Shown: positions 50,902 through 62,709 of the stretch, in pieces
How positions within the stretch are numbered: the stretch's first letter is position 1
Layout of the letters: each line of letters begins with the position of its first letter
Source: Flavobacteriaceae bacterium
Lineage (GTDB): Bacteria; Bacteroidota; Bacteroidia; Flavobacteriales; Flavobacteriaceae
DNA: 64,000 nt
Direction: 5' to 3'
NCBI GenBank assembly: GCA_947463515.1
Contig: CANHRI010000003.1
Span: 16,006 to 80,005 of the forward strand
The notes under the pieces: generated by a model
Seen by the model: only the letters and a program-made list of their open reading frames with translations
Databases searched by the model: none
What the model was told of the DNA's origin: nothing
Made by a program: the position numbers and the translations under genes

Positions 50902-51219
50902 TTAGTGCTGTTTTTGTTGTTGTTTTTCTTTTTCTATAAACTCTCGTATTTTGCGCTCCTCCCAAGCTTTTCCCCATGAGGAAGTGAAGGAAAACACGCT
51001 TAATCCGTGAAATAACAATCCTATTCCCCAACCCATTGTTGGCCAAAAAAACCATAAATGATGGGGAGAATATTTCAAATTCACGACCAAGAAAAAGATA
51101 TTGACAATAATGTAGATGGAGAAATGAATATAAAATCCGCGAATTTCGGTCACCTGTTGTTTCGCTTTTAGATATGCTTCGTGATCAAATGATTCCTGAG
51201 GGTTGTGTTTTAGTTCCAT
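50902..51219 (-). CDS. 2TM-domain protein
   Basis: 105 residues from the ATG at 51219; the longer frame reads into the upstream kinase gene. The start overlaps the kinase stop by about 10 bp, which suggests coupled translation. Two helices (HFSIYIIVNIFFLVVNL; WFFWPTMGWGIGLLFHGLSVF) and the signature GKAWEERKIREFIEKE. It ends 1 bp before the next 2TM gene. Confidence 0.87.
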   Translation of the reverse strand: MELKHNPQESFDHEAYLKAKQQVTEIRGFYIHFSIYIIVNIFFLVVNLKYSPHHLWFFWPTMGWGIGLLFHGLSVFSFTSSWGKAWEERKIREFIEKEKQQQKQH

Positions 51220-52541
51220 TGGTTTGTTTTTGAATTTTTTTGCATGATTTCTTGAATTTTTCGCTCCTCCCATTGCCGTCCATAACCAAACGTCCCGAAG
51301 GCATGAAATAGAAGTCCTATTCCCCATCCCAATATCGGAAACCAAAACCAATGGAATCCACCTTGGAATAAATTAACACCAACTAACAGGGGAATCACAA
51401 AGCAGTAGGAGATAAGATTTGCATAGAACTCACGTAATTTTTCCACCCGCTCTTTGGCTCTAAAATAAGCGGTGTTTTCGTTGGTAATTACTGTATCCAT
51501 AAGAGTTGTTTTTTCGGTAAGTAAAGGAATTTTAACGGTGAAAAAAGAGGTCGAAGGTTCAATTCGAACACTGCGTTGGGTAACAATCGCATACCGACTT
51601 ACAATATTTTGGAGTCCAACGCCGCGACGATCTTGAAGCACTTCTTTCTTTTGTAAATTATTTTGAATAGCAAGATAGCCTCCTTCCAGTGTAATGGCGA
51701 TATGCAAAGGTTTTTGTTCGCTGACCACATTGTGCTTTATCGTGTTTTCCAACAATAATTGTAGCGAAAGAGGCACTACAAAAGCTTGTTCTGGGAGTGT
51801 TGCCGCATCGGGTAAGGAAAAGGTAATGCTGTTTTCAAACCGCATTTTCAACAAATTCATATAGGTTTTAGCAAAGGCTAATTCTTCTTGAACAGGAACC
51901 AATTCCTTATCTTTTTGCTCCAACACATAGCGATAGATTTTGGACAGTGAGGTCGTAAAACGCTGCGCAGCATCGGGATTCTCCTCTATAAGTGAACTTA
52001 AAACATTGAGGCTGTTGAATAAGAAATGAGGGTCAATTTGATTTTTTAAACTCTCAAACCGTGCATTAGCACTTCCAGCAATGACTTGTTGTTCTTTAAT
52101 ACGACGTTCGTTTAACGCTTTGTAAAAGTAAAACGCATGGATTGCTAGTGAAACGATGAGGGTAATGATGATAGAAACCAAATAGTTGGAAGGCTTTTCA
52201 TCGGCTAAAAACTGGGCTATGGTGCGTCCGTTGAGGACAACATCTTCCAAAAAATGCAACACAAAGATGGTGAACAACGTCAGGAAAAAAGAACTAAAAA
52301 AACCAATTATCAAGCGTTTTGGCGTAAAACGATCGATCGTAAACACACGATCCAATCCTATAAACACCAAAGCATTCACATAATACAACACCAAACCATA
52401 CACCATGGTATAGATAAACAAGGGTACAATATCTTTGTAAAAATCGGGTTGCGCGCCCATGAGGATATTAACTCCTAATAAAGAGAAAAAGATGATCAGT
52501 GTGATCCAAAAAGCGCGGGAAAATTCTTTTATCAACTTCAT
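51210..52541 (-). CDS. LytS-like histidine kinase with C-terminal 2TM domain
   Basis: 443 residues. Four N-terminal membrane helices (about 10-155), then a His_kinase domain with phosphoacceptor H in NQIDPHFLFNSLNVLSSL and ATPase region LLLENTIKHNVV and RRGVGLQNIVSRY. The last ~90 residues are a 2TM domain: RVEKLREFYANLISYCF, WFPILGWGIGLLFHAFGTF and WEERKIQEIMQ. The kinase-2TM fusion is followed by two free 2TM proteins and a LytTR regulator in one operon, so the domains probably interact. Confidence 0.9.
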   Translation of the reverse strand: MKLIKEFSRAFWITLIIFFSLLGVNILMGAQPDFYKDIVPLFIYTMVYGLVLYYVNALVFIGLDRVFTIDRFTPKRLIIGFFSSFFLTLFTIFVLHFLEDVVLNGRTIAQFLADEKPSNYLVSIIITLIVSLAIHAFYFYKALNERRIKEQQVIAGSANARFESLKNQIDPHFLFNSLNVLSSLIEENPDAAQRFTTSLSKIYRYVLEQKDKELVPVQEELAFAKTYMNLLKMRFENSITFSLPDAATLPEQAFVVPLSLQLLLENTIKHNVVSEQKPLHIAITLEGGYLAIQNNLQKKEVLQDRRGVGLQNIVSRYAIVTQRSVRIEPSTSFFTVKIPLLTEKTTLMDTVITNENTAYFRAKERVEKLREFYANLISYCFVIPLLVGVNLFQGGFHWFWFPILGWGIGLLFHAFGTFGYGRQWEERKIQEIMQKNSKTNQWN

Positions 52542-52602
52542 GATTTCAATGTTTAAGTTTGGGGAACGTCAGTCATTACGCTCCCCTATGATTGAGCTTT
52601 TC

Positions 52603-53226
52603 TTAGGGCTTGCAAGCCGCGAGTTGTTTTTTGGCCCGATCAGCACCCCATCGTGGCGCAAAGGGCATGGCTGGAACTTCGGCTTCAAAAAGCATTACAG
52701 CGCGTTCCACATCTTTACACAAGGCCTTGACATCGGCACCGGTCCATTGGGCGCCTCCAATTTCAAATTCGGCCTTCCCAAATATAGCTCTCGGGTTGTT
52801 GGGTGCCATTGCTAGGGCTTTGTTATATAATCCAACAACAGTAGAGGAAAGTCGCATACCGTTGGTCATCGGGTCGTGTGCAATCCAAGCAGTATGAACC
52901 AAGGCTTGCAAAATAATCAACTCCACATTGTCAGGAGTCTTGGCCATTTCAACATCCAAAACACGCTGAGCTTGTGTCAAAAGCGCATTCACTTTATCCC
53001 GATTTTTAGGGTCAAAGGCTTCGGTCGTTTGGATTAAAGCGACATAATAATTGGGTAACCAGCTTGTTTTCTCGGCAGCGGCAATACGCTCCAACAACGC
53101 TGTGGCCTCGGCGGGTTTTCCTTCGCCCCATAATTGCAAAGCTTTACCCATCCCTTGTTCAAAGGTAGCTTGTGCGGTCATCCATTGCACCAATAAAAAA
53201 GCTAAAATTGTAATACCATTTTTCAT
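52603..53226 (-). CDS. Exported TPR-like protein
   Basis: 207 residues from the ATG at 53226. A signal peptide (MKNGITILAFLLVQWMTAQA) precedes a helical-repeat region (ATFEQGMGKALQLWGEGKPAEATALLERIA, shown in part) and a conserved middle, MTNGMRLSSTVVGLYNKALAM, NNPRAIFGKAEFEIG. It resembles secreted TPR proteins of Bacteroidota that have no known function. It lies 61 bp upstream of the kinase gene on the same strand and may belong to its operon. Confidence 0.75.
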   Translation of the reverse strand: MKNGITILAFLLVQWMTAQATFEQGMGKALQLWGEGKPAEATALLERIAAAEKTSWLPNYYVALIQTTEAFDPKNRDKVNALLTQAQRVLDVEMAKTPDNVELIILQALVHTAWIAHDPMTNGMRLSSTVVGLYNKALAMAPNNPRAIFGKAEFEIGGAQWTGADVKALCKDVERAVMLFEAEVPAMPFAPRWGADRAKKQLAACKP

Positions 53227-53403
53227 ACGAGTGTAATTTAAGTGATTCTTTTGTTTTTTGAAATAGACGGTTGCTATTTTCTGAGTCAAAATTCGCAACT
53301 TCATCTAGGGCATACAATTAAAAACGACCGAACCGTCAAAAAGAGAAGATGAACTGTCAATTTTGAAAATAGTATTGTTTTTTCTCCATAAAAGGGTACA
53401 CCT

Positions 53404-56722
<3,319 letters not shown>

Positions 56723-56744
56723 GAACGCAAAAAATCAAAGCGAT

Positions 56745-56776
56745 AAAAGGGATTGTTGGTAAGACAATCCCTTTTT
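56745..56776 (+). terminator. katG terminator
   Basis: A perfect 12-bp stem (56745-56756 with 56764-56775), 7-nt loop, then a T-rich run. It lies 22 bp after the katG stop. Confidence 0.88.
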
Positions 56777-56810
56777 CTTTTGGAACTTATTCGTGTATAC
56801 AGCCCGATCG

Positions 56811-56870
56811 CAGCGGCATCCTCTGGAGCTTCCTTGTCAAAGGAGCGCCAGAGATAAAGCGGAGAGCGGG
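56811..56870. repeat. Dispersed hairpin element, copy B
   Basis: Flanks GCGGCATC and GATAAAGCGGA match copy A at 46246-46300. The stem differs: 56821-56835 with 56840-56853 (CTCTGGAGC.../...GCGCCAGAG, one bulge). It lies between convergent katG and the TonB-dependent receptor gene. Confidence 0.65.
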
Positions 56871-56904
56871 ACAAATGTTTTTATGAACACCTCACGTCTG
56901 CTGC

Positions 56905-59055
56905 CTATAAATTATTTAGCTGATTATCTTTTTTGTTATCGCTTAGGGTCCAAAAAAAGCCCACAAAAAAGAAACGATCGGCAGTAGGTTCGATAATCCG
57001 TCGGTTGTACACCCCATTGGCATCGGGCGTATTGGCGTATTCATACCCCAAGACATTTTGGGTACCGAGTATATTGTTGACCGAAAATAATAGAATCTTT
57101 TGGGAAGAAATAAGATAGGCCCAACTCAAACTTAAATTGGAAAACGGCTTGGTTCGTCCATTCATAAAAAGGGACTCGTTGGGATTGTTGTAGGGGCGCC
57201 CCGAGCTGAGGACTTGGGTTACACTCAATTGCGATTTCGAGTCGTTAATCCAATACTTGCCAACCAGCGATATACTGTGTTTGGCAATAAAATTGGGGGT
57301 TACCGTGGTTGGAAAATTACGGTAATTGCGTTGGCTATCAATAAACGAATACGACACCCAATATTCCAAGTTTTTAATCGACTTCCCATCCCGCCAAAAC
57401 ACATCTAATCCACGCGCATAGCCCGACCCTCCGTTGGAGAAATCGCTATTGAATTGTGGTGTTTGGGTATTGAATTGAATCAAATCGGTATACGCTTTTT
57501 CATAGGCTTCCACCCGAAAAGTTTGCCGATCGTGCGTATACAAATAATTCATGATATAATGGGCGGCGCGTTCACTTTGAATCGTAGCAGTATACTTCAA
57601 ATAATCGGCTCTTGGGGCTTGGGCAAAGTTTCCATAAGCCCATGAAAACTGGTGGTTTTTGGCAAATTTATAGGCCAAGGAAAGCCGTGGCATGAGTTGC
57701 GTTTCGTTTAACATACCATTGTGGGATAGCCGTGCTCCCATTTTGGCAGCGACTTTTTTTGAAAAAATCCAATCGATTTCGGTAAATGCCGCACTCAATG
57801 GAAAATCATATCCACTAGAAAAACGCACGGCGGCATTGGAAAACAGTTCCTTAAATCCGGTGACAAATTGATCGAGCCCCATGCTCCATTTGAACCGATC
57901 GGAATACGATTTTCGCAATTTGAGTTTAAAATGAGCTGCATTTTCTTGATTGTACACCTCGTCTTGTTCGAGATCGATTTGATTTTTACCATGACCAAAA
58001 CTAGCGCCAGTGGTAAGCTGCCAACCATTGCCCACACTCCCTTTGAATGAAATATTGGTATACCAATTGGTATTGTAGATAGCCACTCGTGTAGGTTGTG
58101 GGGTATTAATACTTTCTTGATTAAGGTCAAAAGTCGCATGATCAAAAGCTGTATACACCTTTAACAAACCCGAGGTAAATCGATAGCGATACACCGCTTC
58201 GCCCGACAAGGATTGGTAGGGTTTGTTCCATGTAATGTTTTGAGGAATCAATTTTTGGTAGGGTTCCAAATTCAAGTAGGCCATATTGAAGGTTAACGAC
58301 TGCTTGTCCCAGGCTTGGGTATTGGCCACCCCGAGTCCAACGGTCATAAAAGACAAATCTGTTCGTTCGGTGACTTCCTCCTCTTTCGAGTTTAGCAATA
58401 AAACACTGGAAAGCGCCTCCCCGTATTCAGCCGAATATCCTCCGGTGGAAAAGGACATACCTGTAAATAAAAAAGGAGAAAAACGTCCTCGTGTGGGAAC
58501 ATTTTGGGCTGCCGCGCCATAGGGTTGCGCGACCCGAATTCCATCGATGTATGTTTGAGTTTCATCGGCCTCACCTCCCCGTACAAAAAGCCGCCCATCT
58601 TCGGCTACATTTTGAGTCCCAGGCAAGGTTTGTAGGGCGGCGATTATATTTCCATTGGACCCTGCAGTAGTGACAATATCCAAAGGTTTGAGTACCGAAA
58701 CCCGCGACCGTTCGCCTGCATCAAAAGTGCCTGCTGTGATAATAACCGTGTCGAGTGTATTGACACTTTCTTTGAGGATGATTTGAAGGGGTTGATTCTC
58801 ACCCACTTTATACGGAAGTTCTACTGATTCGTATCCTAGCAACGAGACTACTATTTTTTGGGGGCCAGTAGCGGTGGTTGTAAAAGTAAACTGACCTTGG
58901 GCATCGGTCAATCCGCCATCGTAGGTGCCTTCTAAGTAGACATTGGCGCTTGTGATCGGTGTTTTTTTGGCATCCAAAACGATTCCTGTTACGGTGTGTT
59001 GGCTGAACATCAAAAAAGAGAGTAAGCTAAAAAAAATAGTGCTGATAGTTTTCAT
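56905..59055 (-). CDS. TonB-dependent outer-membrane receptor
   Basis: 716 residues. Signal peptide (about 1-18, LSFLMFSQ), a carboxypeptidase-like regulatory domain (HTVTGIVLDAKKTPITSANVY, GLTDAQGQFTFTT), a plug with LFVRGGEADETQTYIDGIRV, and a C-terminal beta-barrel ending in FFWTLSDNKKDNQLNNL. It imports a large ligand (siderophore, glycan or metal complex) across the outer membrane with TonB energy. There is no SusD partner, so it is not a Sus-type complex. The ligand is unknown. Confidence 0.9.
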   Translation of the reverse strand: MKTISTIFFSLLSFLMFSQHTVTGIVLDAKKTPITSANVYLEGTYDGGLTDAQGQFTFTTTATGPQKIVVSLLGYESVELPYKVGENQPLQIILKESVNTLDTVIITAGTFDAGERSRVSVLKPLDIVTTAGSNGNIIAALQTLPGTQNVAEDGRLFVRGGEADETQTYIDGIRVAQPYGAAAQNVPTRGRFSPFLFTGMSFSTGGYSAEYGEALSSVLLLNSKEEEVTERTDLSFMTVGLGVANTQAWDKQSLTFNMAYLNLEPYQKLIPQNITWNKPYQSLSGEAVYRYRFTSGLLKVYTAFDHATFDLNQESINTPQPTRVAIYNTNWYTNISFKGSVGNGWQLTTGASFGHGKNQIDLEQDEVYNQENAAHFKLKLRKSYSDRFKWSMGLDQFVTGFKELFSNAAVRFSSGYDFPLSAAFTEIDWIFSKKVAAKMGARLSHNGMLNETQLMPRLSLAYKFAKNHQFSWAYGNFAQAPRADYLKYTATIQSERAAHYIMNYLYTHDRQTFRVEAYEKAYTDLIQFNTQTPQFNSDFSNGGSGYARGLDVFWRDGKSIKNLEYWVSYSFIDSQRNYRNFPTTVTPNFIAKHSISLVGKYWINDSKSQLSVTQVLSSGRPYNNPNESLFMNGRTKPFSNLSLSWAYLISSQKILLFSVNNILGTQNVLGYEYANTPDANGVYNRRIIEPTADRFFFVGFFWTLSDNKKDNQLNNL

Positions 59056-59167
59056 AAGTCAGGTTTTCTGAAGCAAAATTGGGCACTTGCATTGAGTTGC
59101 TCAAATCCTTCCTACCGAACTGTTGAAAATTCAGTATGAATTGTAGAAGCAAATCGAAATACTTTTT

Positions 59168-59175
59168 TATATTTG
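59168..59175 (+). promoter_or_regulatory. -7 box TATATTTG of the small exported protein gene
   Basis: Perfect TAnnTTTG, 36 nt before the ATG at 59212. Confidence 0.6.
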
Positions 59176-59211
59176 ACTCAACAAAACTGTTACTATTCAA
59201 AACATATACTT

Positions 59212-59607
59212 ATGAAATTTGTAAAATTCGCTGTGGCTATCGTTGCTTTTTTAGCCTTTCAAAACCTTCAAGCACAATCGGCTACTGCCAAATGGGCGCC
59301 TCTTAATGAGTACCATGAACTTTTATCAAAAACCTTTCATCCAGCGGAAGGTGGGAATTTGACTCCTATCAAAAACAGCCATGATGCTTTGGTTCAAAAA
59401 TCAGAAGCCTTGGATGTAGCAACTATGCCTGCCGATTTGAAAACATCAAAAGCAGTTGAAAATATTGCGGTTTTACAGAAATTAACCAAGAAATTAAGTG
59501 AATTGATTACCAACAGAGCACCTGATGTTGAAATCATGCGTACGTTTCAAAATGTACATGATGTATTTCATCGCATTGAAGAAGCTTGTAATCATCCCAA
59601 CCGATAA
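59212..59607 (+). CDS. Small exported helical protein, unknown
   Basis: 131 residues from the ATG at 59212; the frame extends upstream past the -7 box, so the shorter start is preferred. A signal peptide (MKFVKFAVAIVAFLAFQNLQAQ) precedes a helical domain ending in FQNVHDVFHRIEEACNHPNR. The length, exported state and C-terminal His-rich helix recall cytochrome b562-like bundles, but I see no clear haem-ligand pair, so the function is open. It has its own promoter and terminator. Confidence 0.7.
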   Translation: MKFVKFAVAIVAFLAFQNLQAQSATAKWAPLNEYHELLSKTFHPAEGGNLTPIKNSHDALVQKSEALDVATMPADLKTSKAVENIAVLQKLTKKLSELITNRAPDVEIMRTFQNVHDVFHRIEEACNHPNR

Positions 59608-59612
59608 AATTT

Positions 59613-59642
59613 AGCCCGACACTTCGTCGGGTTCTTTTTTTT
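59613..59642 (+). terminator. Terminator after the small exported protein gene
   Basis: CCCGAC/GTCGGG stem (59615-59620 with 59626-59631), loop ACTTC, then a long T-run. Confidence 0.85.
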
Positions 59643-59658
59643 ATTGCATTTCCTGCCG

Positions 59659-59666
59659 TACTTTTG
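59659..59666 (+). promoter_or_regulatory. -7 box TACTTTTG of prmA
   Basis: Perfect TAnnTTTG, 17 nt before the ATG at 59684. Confidence 0.55.
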
Positions 59667-59683
59667 CCAAAAACAAAAAACAT

Positions 59684-60520
59684 ATGTCAGTAGTCTATTT
59701 AGGATTTCATTTTACGGTGGAACCCAAAGATCCGGGAACAGAAATCTTAATTGCCGAGTTGGGTGTATTGCCCTTTGAAAGTTTTGTCGAACAGGAACAC
59801 GGCGTAACTGCATACATTCAGCAATCGGCCTACGAGATAGGAATGATTGAAAATCTATTTATTGTCAACTCACCCGAATTTACCATCACGCACACGATCG
59901 AGACAATTGAACAAGTCAACTGGAATGAAGAGTGGGAGAAAAATTTTGATCCGATTGATGTCGATGGAATGTGCTACGTTCGCGCTCCTTTTCACGAAAA
60001 AACAAACGCGCCTTATGACATTGTGATCGAACCCAAAATGAGTTTTGGTACAGGCCATCATGAAACGACGCACATGATGATTCAACAGTTGCTGGAATTG
60101 GATTTGGTGGGTAAAAAAACGTTGGATATGGGATGTGGCACTGCTATTTTAGCCATTTTGGCTGAGATGAAAGGAGCCCAACCAATTGATGCCATTGACA
60201 TTGACGCGTGGTGTTATTTGAACTCTATTGAAAATGCGGAACGCAATCATTGCCACCATATCACGGTAGAGGAAGGAGATGCAAGTCTGTTGACCGGAAG
60301 ATCTTATAATGTAATTATTGCCAACATTAACCGAAATATTTTGATTAACGATATGGCTACGTATGCGGGTTGTTTAGCGTCAAATGGATATTTGCTACTC
60401 AGCGGTTTCTATGTGGATGATATCCCCTATTTGGATGCCGCTTGCCAACCTTTTGGACTGGTTTTTGAAAAAAAATGGGAGCGCAACAATTGGGCGTCTC
60501 TTCGCTATAAAAAACAATAA
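59684..60520 (+). CDS. prmA: Ribosomal protein L11 methyltransferase
   Basis: 278 residues. N-terminal L11-binding domain, then MSFGTGHHETTHMMI and LDMGCGTAILAILAEMKGA (SAM motif I), AIDIDAWCYLNSIENA, and IIANINRNILI. It trimethylates ribosomal protein L11 in the cytoplasm. It is followed directly by clpS (ATG at the next base after the stop), an order common in Bacteroidota. Confidence 0.95.
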   Translation: MSVVYLGFHFTVEPKDPGTEILIAELGVLPFESFVEQEHGVTAYIQQSAYEIGMIENLFIVNSPEFTITHTIETIEQVNWNEEWEKNFDPIDVDGMCYVRAPFHEKTNAPYDIVIEPKMSFGTGHHETTHMMIQQLLELDLVGKKTLDMGCGTAILAILAEMKGAQPIDAIDIDAWCYLNSIENAERNHCHHITVEEGDASLLTGRSYNVIIANINRNILINDMATYAGCLASNGYLLLSGFYVDDIPYLDAACQPFGLVFEKKWERNNWASLRYKKQ

Positions 60521-60802
60521 ATGAAAATGAGTACGATTGAAAAAGTAAAAGAGTCAGTCGTTTTGGCTGAAGATTTAGATTTTCATCATGAAATAATATT
60601 GTTCAATGACGATGTCAACACCTTCGATCACGTTATTGACACATTAATTCGCGTTTGCGACCACACTCCTATTCAAGCGGAACAATGCGCTATTTTAGTT
60701 CATTATACGGGTAAATGCGGGGTGAAAACTGGGGCTTATGACGAATTGAAACCCCTTTGTTCAGCCTTATTGGATGCGGGTCTAAGCGCGGAAATTCAGT
60801 AA
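60521..60802 (+). CDS. clpS: ATP-dependent Clp protease adaptor ClpS
   Basis: 93 residues (91 if the second Met, at 60527, is used). The N-degron pocket region is visible: HHEIILFNDDVNTFDHVIDTLIRVC with the DD-NT pattern, and later AILVHYTGKCGVKTGAYDEL with the His of the family. ClpS delivers proteins with destabilising N-termini to the ClpAP-type protease. It starts immediately after prmA, so it is co-transcribed. Confidence 0.93.
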   Translation: MKMSTIEKVKESVVLAEDLDFHHEIILFNDDVNTFDHVIDTLIRVCDHTPIQAEQCAILVHYTGKCGVKTGAYDELKPLCSALLDAGLSAEIQ

Positions 60803-61124
60803 TTAACGTGACAATTTTCCTAACGCACAACTGACATAGGAAGATGCTTTATCTCTTACAATATTGGCCTCCCCAAGTTCAGGACACCCTATTTATTTCA
60901 GCTTATTATGACGGTTTCTAAATCCGATTCAACTTGATAAGTGAATGAAACGGTGTATTGTTAAATATCGAATATGTAATTTTGCAACGCATCCATTGCA
61001 CTCAATTGCTTAGAAATGGAGTGAGCACATCCCGCGCATTAGAGGTTCTAAGGAATAAAGTAGTGGTCATATTTTTTTATTAAAAAAAATCCACCCGTTA
61101 TTATTGAATTGTAACTACTGTTAC
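60803..61124. other. Non-coding gap with an orphan promoter-like box
   Basis: No ORF is supported. A TAATTTTG box (60977-60984) fits TAnnTTTG but has no gene downstream on the plus strand. A stretch near 60872-60890 (GGCCTCCCCAAGTTCAGGACACCC) vaguely recalls insertion-sequence ends but is a single copy here. Confidence 0.4.
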
Positions 61125-61538
61125 TTAGTGCGGTAAATAATCTTTGATGCAACCATAAATAAAGGTTCCCAAAAGAGCCCCAATAAATAGAACGCCTACC
61201 GCCATAAAACCTGCACCCATCAGAATAAAAATTGGCCCTGGACATGCTCCTACCATGGCCCACCCTAAACCAAAAAGCAATCCGCCGATCCAGTACCGGA
61301 ATGTTCCTTTTTCTTTATCAGGAATGGAAATAGGTTTTCCTTTGTAATCGGTTATTCTTTTTCTTTTAATCCATTGAACTCCAATCACACCTGTAGCAAT
61401 TGCTACCATGATAATACCATACATGTGGAAGGAATCAAATTGAAACATTTCGTAGATACGGTACCAAGAAACTGCTTCCGCTTTGGTGAGTACGACACCA
61501 AAAAAAAGGCCAACTATAAAAAATTTGATATACTTCAT
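61125..61538 (-). CDS. YeeE/YedE-type membrane protein, short subunit
   Basis: 137 residues with four hydrophobic segments. The family motif is GACPGPIFILMGAG, plus GLLFGLGWAMVGAC just before. It is the second half of a split YeeE/YedE (PmpA/PmpB-like) transporter whose first half is encoded 3 bp upstream on the same strand. YeeE proteins take up thiosulfate through a cysteine-relay; this Cys is the candidate. Confidence 0.87.
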   Translation of the reverse strand: MKYIKFFIVGLFFGVVLTKAEAVSWYRIYEMFQFDSFHMYGIIMVAIATGVIGVQWIKRKRITDYKGKPISIPDKEKGTFRYWIGGLLFGLGWAMVGACPGPIFILMGAGFMAVGVLFIGALLGTFIYGCIKDYLPH

Positions 61539-61541
61539 AAC

Positions 61542-62099
61542 CTAAAAAAGTAAAGGGAGAATAAAATGGGTCATCAATAATCCTCCTACAAAAAAACCAA
61601 TAACCGCTTTCAAGGATTGCCCCTGAAAAGTACTTAATCCTGTAATCGCATGACCCGAAGTACAACCTCCAGCATAGCGCGAACCAAACCCTATCAGGAA
61701 GCCTCCGACTAACAGAAAGGCGATGATTTTTGGCTGTTTTAAAGCAGAAATATCAAATAAAGTTTGAGGAAGCAGTTTACCGTTTGGGGCGTCAATACCT
61801 AATTTTTGTAATTTTAAAATCGTATCGGGTTGAATCGCTACATTATCGGGAGCACTTAAAAAGTGCACTGCGAGATACCCTCCAACCATAGCCCCTAAAA
61901 CAACGACCAAATTCCATTGCTGACTTTTCCAATCCCATTGAAAAAAAGATACTTTTTTCCCTACACCCGTCATGGAGCATAAACTTCTCAAATTGGAAGA
62001 CATGCCAAATCCCTTTCCAAAATAAATTAAAAGCAACATTACCATTCCAATTAAAAAACCAGAAATGGACCAATGCCAAGTTGCCATAAAAATTTCCAT
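61542..62099 (-). CDS. YeeE/YedE-type membrane protein, long subunit
   Basis: 185 residues (181 if the second Met, at 62087, is used) with four to five membrane segments. The conserved GSRYAGGCTSGHAITGLSTF motif contains the key Cys. It pairs with the short subunit encoded just downstream. The pair likely imports thiosulfate or another sulfur species. Confidence 0.87.
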   Translation of the reverse strand: MEIFMATWHWSISGFLIGMVMLLLIYFGKGFGMSSNLRSLCSMTGVGKKVSFFQWDWKSQQWNLVVVLGAMVGGYLAVHFLSAPDNVAIQPDTILKLQKLGIDAPNGKLLPQTLFDISALKQPKIIAFLLVGGFLIGFGSRYAGGCTSGHAITGLSTFQGQSLKAVIGFFVGGLLMTHFILPLLF

Positions 62100-62114
62100 A
62101 TGCTACATTTTTTA

Positions 62115-62122
62115 CAAAAATA
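62115..62122 (-). promoter_or_regulatory. -7 box TATTTTTG of the YeeE/YedE pair
   Basis: Perfect TAnnTTTG on the minus strand, ~15 nt upstream of the ATG at 62099. Confidence 0.5.
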
Positions 62123-62181
62123 GAAATCGTGGTTTGATTATTGCACAGAAATTAACAAATTTGAAAAATCAAATTAACACC

Positions 62182-62622
62182 ATGAAAAAAATTATTGCTT
62201 CTCTTTTGATATTAATCCTCGAAACTAGCTGTGGAAGCGGAAAGTTGGTTATACGAAACATCGATAATTCGGTCAGAAAACTACAAACGATTGACGGACA
62301 TTTTGACCTGAAAGAGTATGCTACTGATGATTTATATGGCTATAACATGGAATATCCCATTAATTTAGGATACGATAATGAACGAAATAACCCTAGAAAT
62401 GTGGACTATTTTTTTAAAGCCCTTGCCGGACCGAATGGCGAACCCATTACTTGGGAAAAAATTGAAGTATGTTGTCCCTACGAAAGCAAAAAAAGTAGTA
62501 CTGGAGCTGGCACTTTAGAGATTTATAAAGTAAGCTATGGCACCTCTAGCCTTCGATTGTATGTGAACTTGTTTGAAAAAGGAAAAATTCTTTGCCCGAA
62601 AGGTCTAACCATAAAAAAATAA
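62182..62622 (+). CDS. Small lipoprotein-like protein next to kdsA
   Basis: 146 residues from the ATG at 62182; the frame extends upstream past the yeeE promoter, so the shorter start is preferred. A signal peptide ends LETSC, a lipobox with Glu at -3 instead of Leu, so lipidation is uncertain. Later features: YNMEYPINLGYDNERN, FKALAGPNGEPITWEKIEVCC, and LRLYVNLFEKGKILCPKGLTIK. Members of this family are sometimes labelled 2-dehydro-3-deoxyphosphooctonate aldolase because they sit next to kdsA; nothing in the sequence supports such an enzyme. Confidence 0.7.
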   Translation: MKKIIASLLILILETSCGSGKLVIRNIDNSVRKLQTIDGHFDLKEYATDDLYGYNMEYPINLGYDNERNNPRNVDYFFKALAGPNGEPITWEKIEVCCPYESKKSSTGAGTLEIYKVSYGTSSLRLYVNLFEKGKILCPKGLTIKK

Positions 62623-62679
62623 CTTTTCCCGTCATGAACAAGTCCAAGGATTCCAACAAAATGAAAGGGTTTTATTTTG

Positions 62680-62687
62680 TACCTTTG
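62680..62687 (+). promoter_or_regulatory. -7 box TACCTTTG of kdsA
   Basis: Perfect TAnnTTTG, 22 nt before the ATG at 62710. Confidence 0.6.
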
Positions 62688-62709
62688 TGTTTCAAAAAAC
62701 TAATTTTTC

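Noticed and set aside
60870..60895. Insertion-sequence remnant
   Set aside because: A slight resemblance to IS ends, but there is no second end, no target duplication and no transposase fragment.
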